The notes: a model not told the origin generated them from the letters alone. A DNA stretch of 64,000 bases from Kitasatospora sp. MAP12-44 (GCF_029892095.1 NZ_JARZAE010000004.1:3720001-3784000), one strand, 5' to 3'. Numbered from the stretch's first letter, positions 33,066-42,614 are shown. A program made the numbers and translations.

Positions 33066-34028
33066 TCAGCTCCGCCGACGCGGTGACCGCGTCCCGTACG
33101 GGCGGGCCCGGCCGGCCTGGACGGTGCGGCGGCGGTGCTCGGCGCCGCGTTCGTCGGCGCGGGCCGTCCGGGCGCCGACGCGGGTGTCGAGGTGGTGGGC
33201 GTCCAGGTGGGCGGTGGCCCGGGCGGCCATCCGCTCGGCCACCCGGTGGGTCGCCGCGTGGTGCGCCGGGACCTTGTCGGGGGCGCCCGCGATCAGGTCG
33301 AAGATCCAGGTGCGGACCAGGTCGGCCCGCCGGTGCAGCAGGCGTTCGCGGCGCAGCGCCCGGGCCCGGCGGCGCGGCCGGTCCGCGTACCGCCAGCGCG
33401 CCCAGGGGCTGGACGGGCGGGCCAGCCGGACCGCGCCGACCCAGGAGAGGCCGGGCACCATGATGCCCAGCAGGCCGGTCCACAGCTTGCCCTTCACCAG
33501 CGCGACGATGGACATCACCGCGTTAGCCGCAATCAGCGCGAACGGCCCCCAGCGGCCGAACCAGTCGGACGAGGACTGCCCGGGCACCACGCCGAGCGGC
33601 ACATAACCGGTCAGCAGCAGCGCCGTCACCAGGATGCCGAGGATCACCGCGTCCACCGACTTGCGGCCCTGCTCGCTCCAGTAGACGTCCTCCAGATGCA
33701 GGATCAGCGCGAACTCGTCCAGCACCAGCCCGCAGCCCACCCCGAAGAGCAGCCCGAACCAGTCGATCCACGGGTGCCCGCCGCTGGTCGCGAAGACGCC
33801 GATGCCGGCCACCAGCAGACAGCCGATGCCGAAGACCATGTGGTGGATGTGCAGCCCGCCGGGCGTGAAGTTGCCCGGCCACCAGCGCACCTGCGCCCGG
33901 ATCAGCCGCACGCTGACCCGGATCAGCACGAAGGAGCTGATGAACCCGACCAGCAGCAGGAAGAGCGGCTGCTTGTGCGGCGCCACGATGTGCTCGCGGT
34001 AGCTCTCCACCAGGTCGGGGAGGTGCAT
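33066..34028 (-). CDS. Six-segment membrane protein with conserved His/Glu/Asp cluster
   Basis: A 320-residue actinobacterial membrane protein of unknown function. About six hydrophobic segments lie within residues 20-205, followed by a highly basic, Arg/His/Ala-rich cytoplasmic tail of about 110 residues. Polar motifs at membrane borders stand out: GGLHIHHMVFGIG before segment 2, and LVLDEFALILHLEDVYWSEQGRKSVDAV after segment 3. These could form a metal or catalytic site. It is downstream of, and on the same strand as, the ThrE-type exporter gene (68 bp gap). Confidence 0.82.
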   Translation of the reverse strand: MHLPDLVESYREHIVAPHKQPLFLLLVGFISSFVLIRVSVRLIRAQVRWWPGNFTPGGLHIHHMVFGIGCLLVAGIGVFATSGGHPWIDWFGLLFGVGCGLVLDEFALILHLEDVYWSEQGRKSVDAVILGILVTALLLTGYVPLGVVPGQSSSDWFGRWGPFALIAANAVMSIVALVKGKLWTGLLGIMVPGLSWVGAVRLARPSSPWARWRYADRPRRRARALRRERLLHRRADLVRTWIFDLIAGAPDKVPAHHAATHRVAERMAARATAHLDAHHLDTRVGARTARADERGAEHRRRTVQAGRARPYGTRSPRRRS

Positions 34029-34096
34029 GGGTGGTACGTCCTAGCGTTGGTGCGTGTCCGGGGCCCGGGGCCCGCTTCCGGCTGCCTAACGTCCGG

Positions 34097-35983
34097 TCAG
34101 AAGCCGCGGGTACGTTTGGCGGCCCGGCGTGGCGCGGTGAGGTAGGGCGCGAGCCGGTGTTCCGCACCGGGACCGGGGACCTTCATGAAGAGCCGGGCCA
34201 CCTCACCACCCAGGCTCACCCCGATCGCCAGCGCCATCGCCAGCGCGGCCGCCCGGCTGATCGAGACCAGCCCGACGGACGAGTGCCCCTGGGCGAAGGC
34301 GAGCATTCCGAGGTAGAGCGCGGAGCCGGGCATCAGCGGGCCCAGCGCGGCAGTCATGTACGGCAACGCGGAGGCCGAGCGGTAGCGCGCCATCAGCTGG
34401 CCGAAGAGGCCGACCACTCCGGCCGCCACCCCGGTGGCGACGATCGGCGAGATATGGGCGCTGTAGGCCAGCACGCCGTAGACCGACCAGCCGATCCCGC
34501 TGTTCAGGGTGACCATCGGCAGGGTGCGCCGGTCGGTCTGCAGCAGCATCGCGAAGGCCAGTGTCAGCAGCATCGCGGCGGCCAGCTGGACCGGCGGGTT
34601 GTAGATCCCGATCAGCGTCTCGTCCGGCCGCAGATGGGCGCCGAAGCTGACCCCGACATAGAGGATCAGCATCACGCCGATCACGATGCCGGCCACCAGG
34701 TAGAGGACTTCGAGCAGGCGGGCGGCGGCGGTGATGTAGAAGCCGGTCAGGCCGTCCTGGACGGCCGCCACCAGGGCGCGCCCCGGCAGCAGCGCGAACA
34801 GGCCACCGGTGATCGCGACCGAGCCGCGCAACCCCGACTCGTGCAGCGAGAGCACGATGCCGGTGGCCGCGGCCGGCATCGACGCGAGCACGAACTGGTA
34901 GAACTCGGGCAGTCCGCGGCGGGCCACCAGCAGGGCCAGCCGGTCGCCGATGACCGCGCCGATGAAGGCGTTGATGAAGACCAGCCAGGCCCTGGCGTCG
35001 ATCTGGCCGCCGACCAGGAAGGTGGCCGCGCCGGCCAGCAGGCCGGTGGTCAGCGTGATCAGCCAGACCGGGTACGGGTGGCGGTTGCGGCGGATCACGG
35101 CCAGCCGGCGGTAGGCGTCGTTGACGGTGATCTTCTCGGCGGTGATGTCGGCGACCAGCTTGTAGACCGCGGCCAGCCGGGTGTAGTCGGAGGTGCGGCG
35201 GCGGACCACCCGGGCCGCGGTGACCGGCGGCTCGACCAGCGAGGGCTGGTAGGAGATCGACATCAGCGTGAAGGTGACCTGCGGCTCGCAGCGGTCCAGC
35301 GCGTAGGCGTGGGTGACCCCGAGCATGGCCGCCTCGGCGTCCTCGGCGCTCTCGCCGCTGGCGAGCAGCAGTTCGCCGATCCGCAGGGTGAGGTCGAGGA
35401 TCCGCGGCACGTTCTTGGCGGTGGCCTCGGCCTTGGACTGGCTCGGGGTGCGTTCAAAGGCGGGGCGCTCGGACATCGGGGTGCGCAGCAGGGTGCGCAT
35501 CCGGTCCGGCCAGGGGGCGGCGCCGGGGGCGCCGGCGCGCAGGCTGGGGACGGCGAGGCCGGTCGGCGGGTGGTAGCCGACGGCGCGCCAGACCTCGGGG
35601 GTGAGAGTGTCGTCGGAGCCGGTGCCGAGCGGCTCGCCGGTCTCCGGCGGGTGGCCGAGCAGGCCGGCGGTCTGCACCGGCGCCGGCGCCAGCGGGATCG
35701 CCTGCATCTGGTCCGCGGGGGGCACGGCGCGGCCGAGCAGTCCCTCGGTGGGCGGTGCCTCGGACGGCGGGACGCTGCCGGGCGGTACGGGCAACGGGAC
35801 GGCCTGCACCGGGTGGTCGGCCTGCCCGGTGACGTCGTCGGCCTGCGCGGCGGCCGGGGTGACAGGGGTGGCAGGCGTATGGCCGCCCGTCCCGCCCGTA
35901 CGCCGCTTGCCGCTGGTCCGGCTCCGGCCGCTCTTCCCGCCGCGCGCGCTCCCGCTGCCGCCCGGTCGGCCCCGCTTAGGCAC
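34097..35983 (-). CDS. Threonine/serine exporter family (ThrE-type) membrane protein
   Basis: A 628-residue protein. The first ~180 residues are a disordered basic then Pro-rich extension. The ThrE N-terminal domain follows (NVPRILDLTLRIGELLLASGESAEDAEAAMLGVTHAYAL to about residue 300). Two blocks of membrane segments correspond to the ThrE and ThrE_2 domains, about ten segments in all. The family exports threonine and serine in Corynebacterium by proton motive force. The substrate here is assumed from family only. GTG start (PKRGRPGG). The next gene upstream, the TPR-like gene, ends 173 bp away on the same strand. Confidence 0.88.
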   Translation of the reverse strand: MPKRGRPGGSGSARGGKSGRSRTSGKRRTGGTGGHTPATPVTPAAAQADDVTGQADHPVQAVPLPVPPGSVPPSEAPPTEGLLGRAVPPADQMQAIPLAPAPVQTAGLLGHPPETGEPLGTGSDDTLTPEVWRAVGYHPPTGLAVPSLRAGAPGAAPWPDRMRTLLRTPMSERPAFERTPSQSKAEATAKNVPRILDLTLRIGELLLASGESAEDAEAAMLGVTHAYALDRCEPQVTFTLMSISYQPSLVEPPVTAARVVRRRTSDYTRLAAVYKLVADITAEKITVNDAYRRLAVIRRNRHPYPVWLITLTTGLLAGAATFLVGGQIDARAWLVFINAFIGAVIGDRLALLVARRGLPEFYQFVLASMPAAATGIVLSLHESGLRGSVAITGGLFALLPGRALVAAVQDGLTGFYITAAARLLEVLYLVAGIVIGVMLILYVGVSFGAHLRPDETLIGIYNPPVQLAAAMLLTLAFAMLLQTDRRTLPMVTLNSGIGWSVYGVLAYSAHISPIVATGVAAGVVGLFGQLMARYRSASALPYMTAALGPLMPGSALYLGMLAFAQGHSSVGLVSISRAAALAMALAIGVSLGGEVARLFMKVPGPGAEHRLAPYLTAPRRAAKRTRGF

Positions 35984-36156
35984 TCCCGCTCCTCACCGCC
36001 CCGGAGGTGGCCCCGCCACCACTCGTGATCTTCGCCTCCACCTTGCCCGAACCGGACCGCGTACGCATATGTACGGGTCGGTGGACGGCGGCTGCGGACA
36101 TCGCCCGGACGGACTGTCCGGAAAGCAGACAATACGGGACGGACAGGAGGCGCTGG

Positions 36157-38547
36157 TCAGAGGCCGTAGCGCTCGATGATCTCCTCGTGCGGGGCCGTGT
36201 CCACCCCGGCCGCCTTGGCCAGGTCGAGCCAGCTCAGCGGGTGCTCCCACCCCTTCGTCAGCTTCTGCAGCAGGGTGTCCGCCTCGGCGGCGGAGGCGGT
36301 CGGCGGCACCCCGAGCGCCGCGTAGATCCCGGGGAGCTGCCCCTTGCCCGCGGCCGGGTCGGTGATCACGTACTGCCCGCCGCTGTACGCCCACACGCCG
36401 TACCCGGCCTCGACCGCGGCCACCCGGAACTCGGACCAGGTCTGCGGTCCCGGCCAGCAGCCGTCCAGCCAGTACGTGGTGAACCCGGCCGGGTCGAGCA
36501 GGGTGAGCAGCTCGAAGGTCGGCCGCCACTGCTCACCGTCCTCCACCGCCACCTCCTCGTTCGCCAGCCCCTCAAGCAGCGCGGGGCCGAAGACCACCAC
36601 GTCCCCGTGGTTGAGCGGGATGTCCTCGGCCAGCACCGGCAGGATGCGGGCGGTGGCGGGTCCGGTGCGGAGTGCCGGGAGATCGGTGGTGGCGCCGTTG
36701 GTGCGCCGCACCCGGATGGTGACGAGCTGCCACTCCTCGTCGACCGGGCCCTCGGACTGCTCGAAGTCGATGCCGAGACGGGCTCCGGCCGCCCGCACCG
36801 CCGCCCAGTCGCGGTTGGCGGTGGCGGCCGTCACCAGGTGCCAGAGGTCGGACTCCTGGACCGTGCGGTACTGCTCGTGCGGCGGCGTCCCCTCGGCGGG
36901 CAGCGCGTGCTCCAGCAGCTCCTGGTAGAACCGCTGGGCGGTGGCGTGGTCGCCGAGCTCGGTGGCCGCGGCGGCGGCCAGCCGGCGCGGGTTGATCCGG
37001 TCCGGCTCGAGTGCCAGCAGCGCCTCGCAGCTCTCCACGGCCTGCGCCCAGCGGCTCTCGGCGATCGCCCAGCGGGCCCGGATCCAGTGCGCGTCGACCG
37101 GGCTGCGGCGCGCCAGCAGGGCCGCCAGCCGCTGGATGCCCTCGGCGTCGCGGCCCTCGATCAGCACCGAGCCGAGCATGCCGGTGAGCTGCTGGTGGTC
37201 CGGCTCCTGCTCCAGGCGGGCCCAGAGCAGCTCGGCCGAGGCGTAGTCGTGGCCGAGCGAGGCCAGCAGCCCGGCCAGCTGGAGCAGCAGGTCGGTGGCC
37301 GCGGCGGGCTCGATCGTATGGTCGGCGCCGCAGGCTGCCCAGGCGGTGGTCAGCAGGTCCGCGTCGGCCTCCGGCGTGCCGTCGGGCTCGGCGGGCTCGG
37401 GGCGGTCGGCCAGCCAGCCGAGCAGCTCGCCGACCGGCACCGGCAGCTCGGGCAGGCCCAGCGCCTCGGCGTCGGCGCGCAGCTCGGCGAGCCGGCCGGC
37501 GACCGCCTGGTCCGCCCGGCGCAGCAGCGCCAGCTTGCGCTCACCGGTGGCGACCAGCGCGCGGGCCACCGCGGCGGCCCGGCGGCGCACGGCCAGCCGG
37601 CCGGCCACCAGGGCCAGCTCCAGGCAGGGCCGGTGCGAGCCGGCGGTGTCCAGGTAGGAGACCCAGCCGGCCAGCAGCACGCCGAGCCGGACGTCGTTGG
37701 GGTACTGACCGGCCGCCACCAGCCGCTCCACCGCGTCGGTCCAGCGGTGCCGGATGTCCGGGAACTCGTCGGCCTCCTCAGCCGGCGGCAGCTGCTCCAG
37801 CGCCTGCTCCCAGCGGCCGAGCGCGGCCAGCGCGCGGGCCCGGTGGACGCCAAGTTTGCGGCGGTCGTCCTCGTCCAGGATGTTGCGGGCGGCGACATAG
37901 GCCTGCTCGGCGGTGTCGAGGGCGGTGAGCACCTCCTCGTTGCGGCCGAGCCGGTGCAGCGCGGAGGCACGGGCCAGCCCGAAGGCCAGCGAGACCCGCG
38001 CGCCGCTCGTCTGGATCCGCAGCTGGGCGCGGTCCAGGTGGGCGAGCGCGGCGTCGGCGCGGCCGTCGTCCTCCAGCGTGTCGGCGTACTCGCGGGAGAG
38101 GCAGTCGTAGCAGGCCCTGGCGGGCTCGACCCGCTCCAGCGTCTCCTCCAGCACGGCGAGCCGCTCGGGCACGTAGCCGGGGCCGTCGATGTTGGCATGG
38201 CAGATCGTGAAGTCCTGCACGGCGCAGACCGACTGGGGGCAGGAGACGGTCTCCTCGCGGTGGGCGAACTCCAGCAGCGAGACCGCCTCGGCCATCGCGC
38301 GCTCGCCCTGGTGGCGCTTGTTCAGCAGGTTCTGCAGCCGCCAGTGCCGCAGGAAGACCTCGGCCCAGGGCAGGCCGAGCGCGCGGGCCGAGGCCAGTGC
38401 CTCCGGGAACATCGCGTCGAGCTGGTCGTTGCGCCCGTCGACGGCGTGGCCGGCGATCTCGGCGAGCGCGGTGGCCAGCCGGTGCTGGCCGTCCTCGATC
38501 AGCCGGCTGTGGGTGTCGTGGACCCAGCCCCAGACATCGGTGCTCAC
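36157..38547 (-). CDS. Large TPR-like helical repeat protein coupled to the HSP90-family gene
   Basis: A 796-residue protein, mostly helical repeats. TPR-like units can be seen at about residues 35-75, 125-260 (ADALEDDGRADAALAHLDRAQL, SALHRLGRNEEVLTALDTAEQAYVAA, ALAALGRWEQALEQL) and 415-520 (RWAIAESRWAQAVESCEALLALEPD). The C-terminal 200 residues look like a separate alpha/beta domain (TIRVRRTNGATTDLPALRTGPATARILPVLAEDIPLNHGD). A Cys cluster (SCPQSVC, CYDC) lies near residues 100-145. Its GTG overlaps the HSP90 TGA by 4 bp, so the two are co-translated. A co-chaperone or client-adaptor role is inferred from that coupling. Confidence 0.8.
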   Translation of the reverse strand: MSTDVWGWVHDTHSRLIEDGQHRLATALAEIAGHAVDGRNDQLDAMFPEALASARALGLPWAEVFLRHWRLQNLLNKRHQGERAMAEAVSLLEFAHREETVSCPQSVCAVQDFTICHANIDGPGYVPERLAVLEETLERVEPARACYDCLSREYADTLEDDGRADAALAHLDRAQLRIQTSGARVSLAFGLARASALHRLGRNEEVLTALDTAEQAYVAARNILDEDDRRKLGVHRARALAALGRWEQALEQLPPAEEADEFPDIRHRWTDAVERLVAAGQYPNDVRLGVLLAGWVSYLDTAGSHRPCLELALVAGRLAVRRRAAAVARALVATGERKLALLRRADQAVAGRLAELRADAEALGLPELPVPVGELLGWLADRPEPAEPDGTPEADADLLTTAWAACGADHTIEPAAATDLLLQLAGLLASLGHDYASAELLWARLEQEPDHQQLTGMLGSVLIEGRDAEGIQRLAALLARRSPVDAHWIRARWAIAESRWAQAVESCEALLALEPDRINPRRLAAAAATELGDHATAQRFYQELLEHALPAEGTPPHEQYRTVQESDLWHLVTAATANRDWAAVRAAGARLGIDFEQSEGPVDEEWQLVTIRVRRTNGATTDLPALRTGPATARILPVLAEDIPLNHGDVVVFGPALLEGLANEEVAVEDGEQWRPTFELLTLLDPAGFTTYWLDGCWPGPQTWSEFRVAAVEAGYGVWAYSGGQYVITDPAAGKGQLPGIYAALGVPPTASAAEADTLLQKLTKGWEHPLSWLDLAKAAGVDTAPHEEIIERYGL

Positions 38548-40481
38548 TGGGTGGCCTCCCCTGACTCGTCGGTGGTGTCGAACAGTGTGCCGAGCGCCAC
38601 TGACAGTCCGTCGGACGGCGCCGTCAGCGCCGCCACCGCCGTCCCCACCCCGGCCAGCGCGGCCGCCAGGTCGCCGCCGGTGGAGCCCGCCGCCGCGGCC
38701 ATGATCACCTTGAGCGAGCGCAGCAGGGCCGCCGCGGTGGCGCTGCCGGTGTGGCCCGCGCGGTAGGCCGCCAGCAGGTCCCGGACCGCGGGCGAGGCGG
38801 TGTTGAGGTAGAGCCGGGCCTTGACCGAGCCGTCGGTACGGGCCGTGAAGGCCCGGGCCAGGCGCAGCGCCGCCGACGGGATCCGGGCGTCCGCCGCGTC
38901 GTCCTCGATCCGGGCCTTCAACTCGGCCTCGCGGTCGGGGACCAGCACCAGCGGCAGGCCGGGCGGGTCGAAGCGGGCGGGCACCAGCTGCTCGCCCGGG
39001 TCGGCCAGCGCGGCCGCCAGCCAGGCCGACTCCTCGGCGGGCAGCGGCTGTTCGGGCTCGCGGAACAGCTCGCGGTTGCCGCTCTCACCGCCCAGTTCGA
39101 CGATCCGGCAGTCCCGCAGCTGGGTGTAGCGGCGCAGGAAGGGCAGCACGGCGTAGCGGTCGCCGCGCGCGATCGGCACCTGCATGGCGCGGTAGAGCAT
39201 CTCCTCGAACCCGCCGCCGGTGCCGAGCGCCACATGCACCGCGCCGTTGCCCGCGGCGCGCAGCGCGCCCGCCGTCAGGTCGCCCTGCGAGGTCGGCACC
39301 GGGACGTCGTCGGCGAGCAGCGTGAAGAGCCGGTCGTCGCAGAGCGCGGCGCCGAGCAGGTCCTGCCCGTGCCGGGCCAGGATCCGGCGCCAGGCGCTGG
39401 GGTACAACCGGGCTGTCTCGTACAGGCCGTTGACGATGGCGTCGGTCAACTCCTGCTGCAGCGCCCGGTAGTGCTCGTCGCGCTGGAGGTCCTCGCGGCT
39501 GGCGGTGGGGGTGAGGCGGTTGGACTCGACCACGCCGCCGATGAATCCGGCCCAGCTGGGCAGCAGGTCGCGGGCGTCGTCGGCGAGCAGCATGCCGCGC
39601 AGGTAGACCGCCAACTCGCGGTTGTCGCTGCTGCCGTAGGTGCCGCCGTCCTGCACCCAGAGCAGGCCGACGCTGTCCGCGTCCTCGGTGGCGGGGTTCA
39701 GCGGGAACGCGGTGAGCGGCGCGAAGCGGCGGCCGAAAGCCGTCGCGAAGTCCATCCGGGCCGCGTAGAGGCCAGTCGTCGGGACGGGCTCGCGCCACGG
39801 CACCGGGATCGCGTTGACCGGCTGCTCGTCGTCGCCGACGTAGACCGGCACGCTCAGCAGCACGCAGTAGCGGCCGAGGACTTCGCGCAGCGACTGCTCG
39901 TCGGCGAGGTGCGCGTGCTCGGCCTTCAGGGCCAGCTCGACGACGGTGCCAGGGGTGGGCCGCGGCGCGACGGGCTCGACGCTGTACTGCTCGCCGCCGC
40001 GGCTGCGGTAGCGGTGGCCGCGGGTGGGTTCGCGGTGCGAGGTGGTGGTGACGGTGACCTCGTCGGCCACCGAGAAGGCGGACAGGAAGCCGAGGCCGAA
40101 GGCCCCGATCAGCTCCTCGTTGCCGGTCACCTCGCGCAGCAGCCGGGTGTAGCCGGTGCCGACGGTGGCCAGATAGGCGTGGATCTCGGGTTCGGTCAGG
40201 CCCGCGCCGGTGTCCTCGATCGCGACGGTCCGGGCGGTGGTGGCGCGCACCCGGATCTCGGGGGTGTGCCCGGTGCTGCCGTCCGGGTCCTCCAGCCGTC
40301 TGCGGGTGTGCGAGTCGTGCGCGTTCTGGACCAGTTCGCGCAGGGCGACCAGCGGGGTGGAGTAGAGGTGGGTGGCGAGGACGCTCACCAGACCGCCGAG
40401 GTCGACCTCGGTGGTGCGCAGGTTCTCGTGCGCGGACGGCGGGTCGGCCGGTGCGCGATCGGGCTCGTGACCTTCAGACAT
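38544..40481 (-). CDS. HSP90-family ATPase (divergent HtpG)
   Basis: A 645-residue GHKL ATPase. The ATP site is intact: catalytic Glu49 and Asn53 in LRELVQNAHDSHTRRR, Asp90 in IEDTGAGLT, and GAFGLGFLSAFSVADEV. The middle domain has VESNRLTPTASREDLQRDE, matching the HtpG SREDLQ region. The C-terminus (VGTAVAALTAPSDGLSVALGTLFDTTDESGEATQ) lacks the eukaryotic MEEVD tail. The sequence is clearly more diverged than E. coli-type HtpG. ATG 40481 is preferred to an open extension without coding character. It is first in a two-gene unit with the TPR-like protein. Confidence 0.9.
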   Translation of the reverse strand: MSEGHEPDRAPADPPSAHENLRTTEVDLGGLVSVLATHLYSTPLVALRELVQNAHDSHTRRRLEDPDGSTGHTPEIRVRATTARTVAIEDTGAGLTEPEIHAYLATVGTGYTRLLREVTGNEELIGAFGLGFLSAFSVADEVTVTTTSHREPTRGHRYRSRGGEQYSVEPVAPRPTPGTVVELALKAEHAHLADEQSLREVLGRYCVLLSVPVYVGDDEQPVNAIPVPWREPVPTTGLYAARMDFATAFGRRFAPLTAFPLNPATEDADSVGLLWVQDGGTYGSSDNRELAVYLRGMLLADDARDLLPSWAGFIGGVVESNRLTPTASREDLQRDEHYRALQQELTDAIVNGLYETARLYPSAWRRILARHGQDLLGAALCDDRLFTLLADDVPVPTSQGDLTAGALRAAGNGAVHVALGTGGGFEEMLYRAMQVPIARGDRYAVLPFLRRYTQLRDCRIVELGGESGNRELFREPEQPLPAEESAWLAAALADPGEQLVPARFDPPGLPLVLVPDREAELKARIEDDAADARIPSAALRLARAFTARTDGSVKARLYLNTASPAVRDLLAAYRAGHTGSATAAALLRSLKVIMAAAAGSTGGDLAAALAGVGTAVAALTAPSDGLSVALGTLFDTTDESGEATQ

Positions 40482-40749
40482 GAGGCCCCAGTCTGCCAGT
40501 ACGACTAACCCTGGACCACCACTTTCCGCAGGGGCGCGGACTCCCGGCTGCCTGCCCGCAAGGCCACCGGGCAAACCTTTGCGTGGGGCTCTCGGGCCGA
40601 TATGACTCGATTGAGCGAATCGCCCGGAAATCCATGGAAGTCGGACGGTCGGACGGTGGATGCTGCTGATGCGACGTCAGACCACGACGCAGCCGGGGCG
40701 GCCACCCCGGGAGCGCCAACTCGCAGCATTGACAGCTAGGGAGACCATC

Positions 40750-41067
40750 GTGTCCCGTACCCGTGCACTCACCGCCATCGCCGCCCTCGGTGCCTTTCTC
40801 GTGATCGGCATCGGCAGTGCCCAGGCCGACAACGCCGCCGGATCCGACAACGGATCCAACAGCAGCGTCGTCAGCAACTGGGGCTCCGGCAACGTGGTCG
40901 GCAGTGTGACCGGCAACGGCAACGCCGCACAGCAGACGGCCACCGGCTCCGGCGGCAGCAACGAGAACAACACCACCGCCGTGGCCGGCAACTCGGGCGG
41001 CGTGGGCGCCCTGCAGGGCAACCTCAACTTCCGCCACGAGGTGCACTATCCGCTCGTGGCCTCCTGA
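40750..41067 (+). CDS. Small secreted Asn/Gly/Ser-rich protein
   Basis: A 105-residue exported protein. The signal peptide is VSRTRALTAIAALGAFLVIGIGSAQA, with cleavage likely before DNAAGS. The mature part is low-charge and rich in Gly/Asn/Ser/Thr with loose repeats (NGSNSSVVSNWGSGNVVGSVTGNGNAAQQTATGSGG, then NNTTAVAGNSGGVGALQGNLNF). No cysteines, so it is not a long chaplin, and it lacks rodlin motifs. GTG 40750 follows AGGGAG at 6 nt. Its last 22 bp overlap the converging MFS gene. A surface role is possible but not shown. Confidence 0.75.
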   Translation: MSRTRALTAIAALGAFLVIGIGSAQADNAAGSDNGSNSSVVSNWGSGNVVGSVTGNGNAAQQTATGSGGSNENNTTAVAGNSGGVGALQGNLNFRHEVHYPLVAS

Positions 41068-42614
41068 GCCTGCGGCTTGACCGAAGGGCGGGCCTCCTGG
41101 GGTCCGCCCTTCCCCGCGTCACCGGCCCAGGCCGGGGCCGGGGGCCGACGGACCAGCAGCAGCACGATCGCGCCGCCCACCAGGCCCATCACACCGGCCA
41201 CCAAGAAGGTCTGCCGCAGCCCGGCGGCGAACACCTCGTGCACCAGCTGCGAGACGGCGGCCCGGTGTTCGGGGGCCGTGCGGGCGATCACGGCGGCCGC
41301 CCGGCCGCCGGTGAGCGCGTCCGCGGTGGCCTTGGGGTCGCTCAGCGCTCCGGCCGAGGCCCGCAGCGCGGCCAGCACCTTGTCCTGGAAGACGGCGCCC
41401 AGCACCGCGATCCCCAGCGCATTGCCCAGCTGGCGCGAGGTGTTGGCGGCGCCGGCCGCCATCCCGCCGCGCTCGGTCGGCACCGAGGCCATCGCGGTGA
41501 TCGCCAGCAACGGCCCCGCCAGGCCCACCCCGACGCCGGTCAGCGCCAGGCCGGGCAGCAGGACCGTCCAGGTCGAGCCCGCGCCGACCATGGCCTGCAG
41601 CAGGGCGCCCGCACTGATCAGCAGCATGCCGATCCCGATGGTCCACCGGGGCGAGGCCCCGTAGAGCCATCGGCCGGCCACGGCGGAGACCAGGAACGCC
41701 GCGATGCTCATCGGCAGGAAGACGAGACCGGCCGTCACCGGGCCCATGCCGCGCACCGACTGGAGCCAGAGCGAGGCGTAGACCATGTAGGAGAAGCCCG
41801 CGACGGAGAGCAGCAGGCCGCCGAGCATGATCCCGACGAAGGAGGGGCTGCGGAAGAGCGCCAGGTCCAGCATCGGCCGGCTACTGCGCCGCTCGACCGC
41901 CACGAACGCGGCCAGCGCGAGCGCGCCGAGCGCGAAGAACCCCAGTGTGGCGGTGGAGGTCCAGCCGTTGTCGCCGACCCGGATCAGTGCGTAGGTGACG
42001 GCACCGGCCGCCAGCGTGAAGGTGGCCATGCCCGGCAGGTCGACGCCCTTGGCGTGCGGGTTGCGGGACTCGCTGACGTAGCGCAGGGTCATCAGCACCG
42101 CCAGCGCGCTGACCGGCAGGTTGACGTAGAAGATCCAGTGCCAGTCCAGGTGTTGGGTGAGCATCCCGCCCAGCACCGGGCCGGCCGCGGCCGCGGCGCC
42201 GCTCACCGCGCCCCAGACGCCGAACGCGATGCCGCGGTCCTTGCCCTGGTAGGAGCTGCTCAGCAGCGCCATCGTGGTAGCCGACATCGCGGCGCCGCCG
42301 ATGCCCTGCAGAGCGCGGAAGGCGATCAGCACGGCCGGTCCGGTCGCCAGGCCGCAGGCCAGCGAGGCGACGGCGAAGAGCACCAGGCCCGCCAGGTAGA
42401 CCTTGCGTCGCCCGGCCAGGTCGGCCAGCGACCCGGCGCTCAGCAGCAGGGCCGCCAGGGCCAGGGCGTAGATGTCCATCACCCACTGCAGGTCGGCGAA
42501 GGAGGTGTGCAGGCTCCTGGCCATGTCCGGCAGGGCGACGGTCACGATGGTGACGTCCACCAGCAGCATGAACGTGCCCAGGCACACCGCGGTCAGCGGC
42601 AGCCATTTACGCAT
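41046..42614 (-). CDS. DHA2-family (EmrB/QacA) MFS drug exporter
   Basis: A 14-segment proton-drug antiporter of 522 residues. The DHA2 motif is in LLVDVTIVTVALPDMARSL, with signature A in GSLADLAGRRKVYL and motif C in GAVSGAAAAAGPVLGGML. The start ATG 42614 has GGAG at 7 nt and gives MRKWLPLTAVCLGTFM, the family start; a longer frame to 42683 would overlap the divergent regulator's promoter. The divergent double-AsnC regulator is the probable controller. The substrate is unknown. Confidence 0.92.
   Translation of the reverse strand: MRKWLPLTAVCLGTFMLLVDVTIVTVALPDMARSLHTSFADLQWVMDIYALALAALLLSAGSLADLAGRRKVYLAGLVLFAVASLACGLATGPAVLIAFRALQGIGGAAMSATTMALLSSSYQGKDRGIAFGVWGAVSGAAAAAGPVLGGMLTQHLDWHWIFYVNLPVSALAVLMTLRYVSESRNPHAKGVDLPGMATFTLAAGAVTYALIRVGDNGWTSTATLGFFALGALALAAFVAVERRSSRPMLDLALFRSPSFVGIMLGGLLLSVAGFSYMVYASLWLQSVRGMGPVTAGLVFLPMSIAAFLVSAVAGRWLYGASPRWTIGIGMLLISAGALLQAMVGAGSTWTVLLPGLALTGVGVGLAGPLLAITAMASVPTERGGMAAGAANTSRQLGNALGIAVLGAVFQDKVLAALRASAGALSDPKATADALTGGRAAAVIARTAPEHRAAVSQLVHEVFAAGLRQTFLVAGVMGLVGGAIVLLLVRRPPAPAWAGDAGKGGPQEARPSVKPQAQEATSG
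41083..41112 (+). terminator. Hairpin after the small secreted protein gene
   Basis: GAAGGGCGG and CCGCCCTTC form a 9-bp stem 16 bp after the stop, inside the antisense 3' coding end of the MFS gene. Confidence 0.5.
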
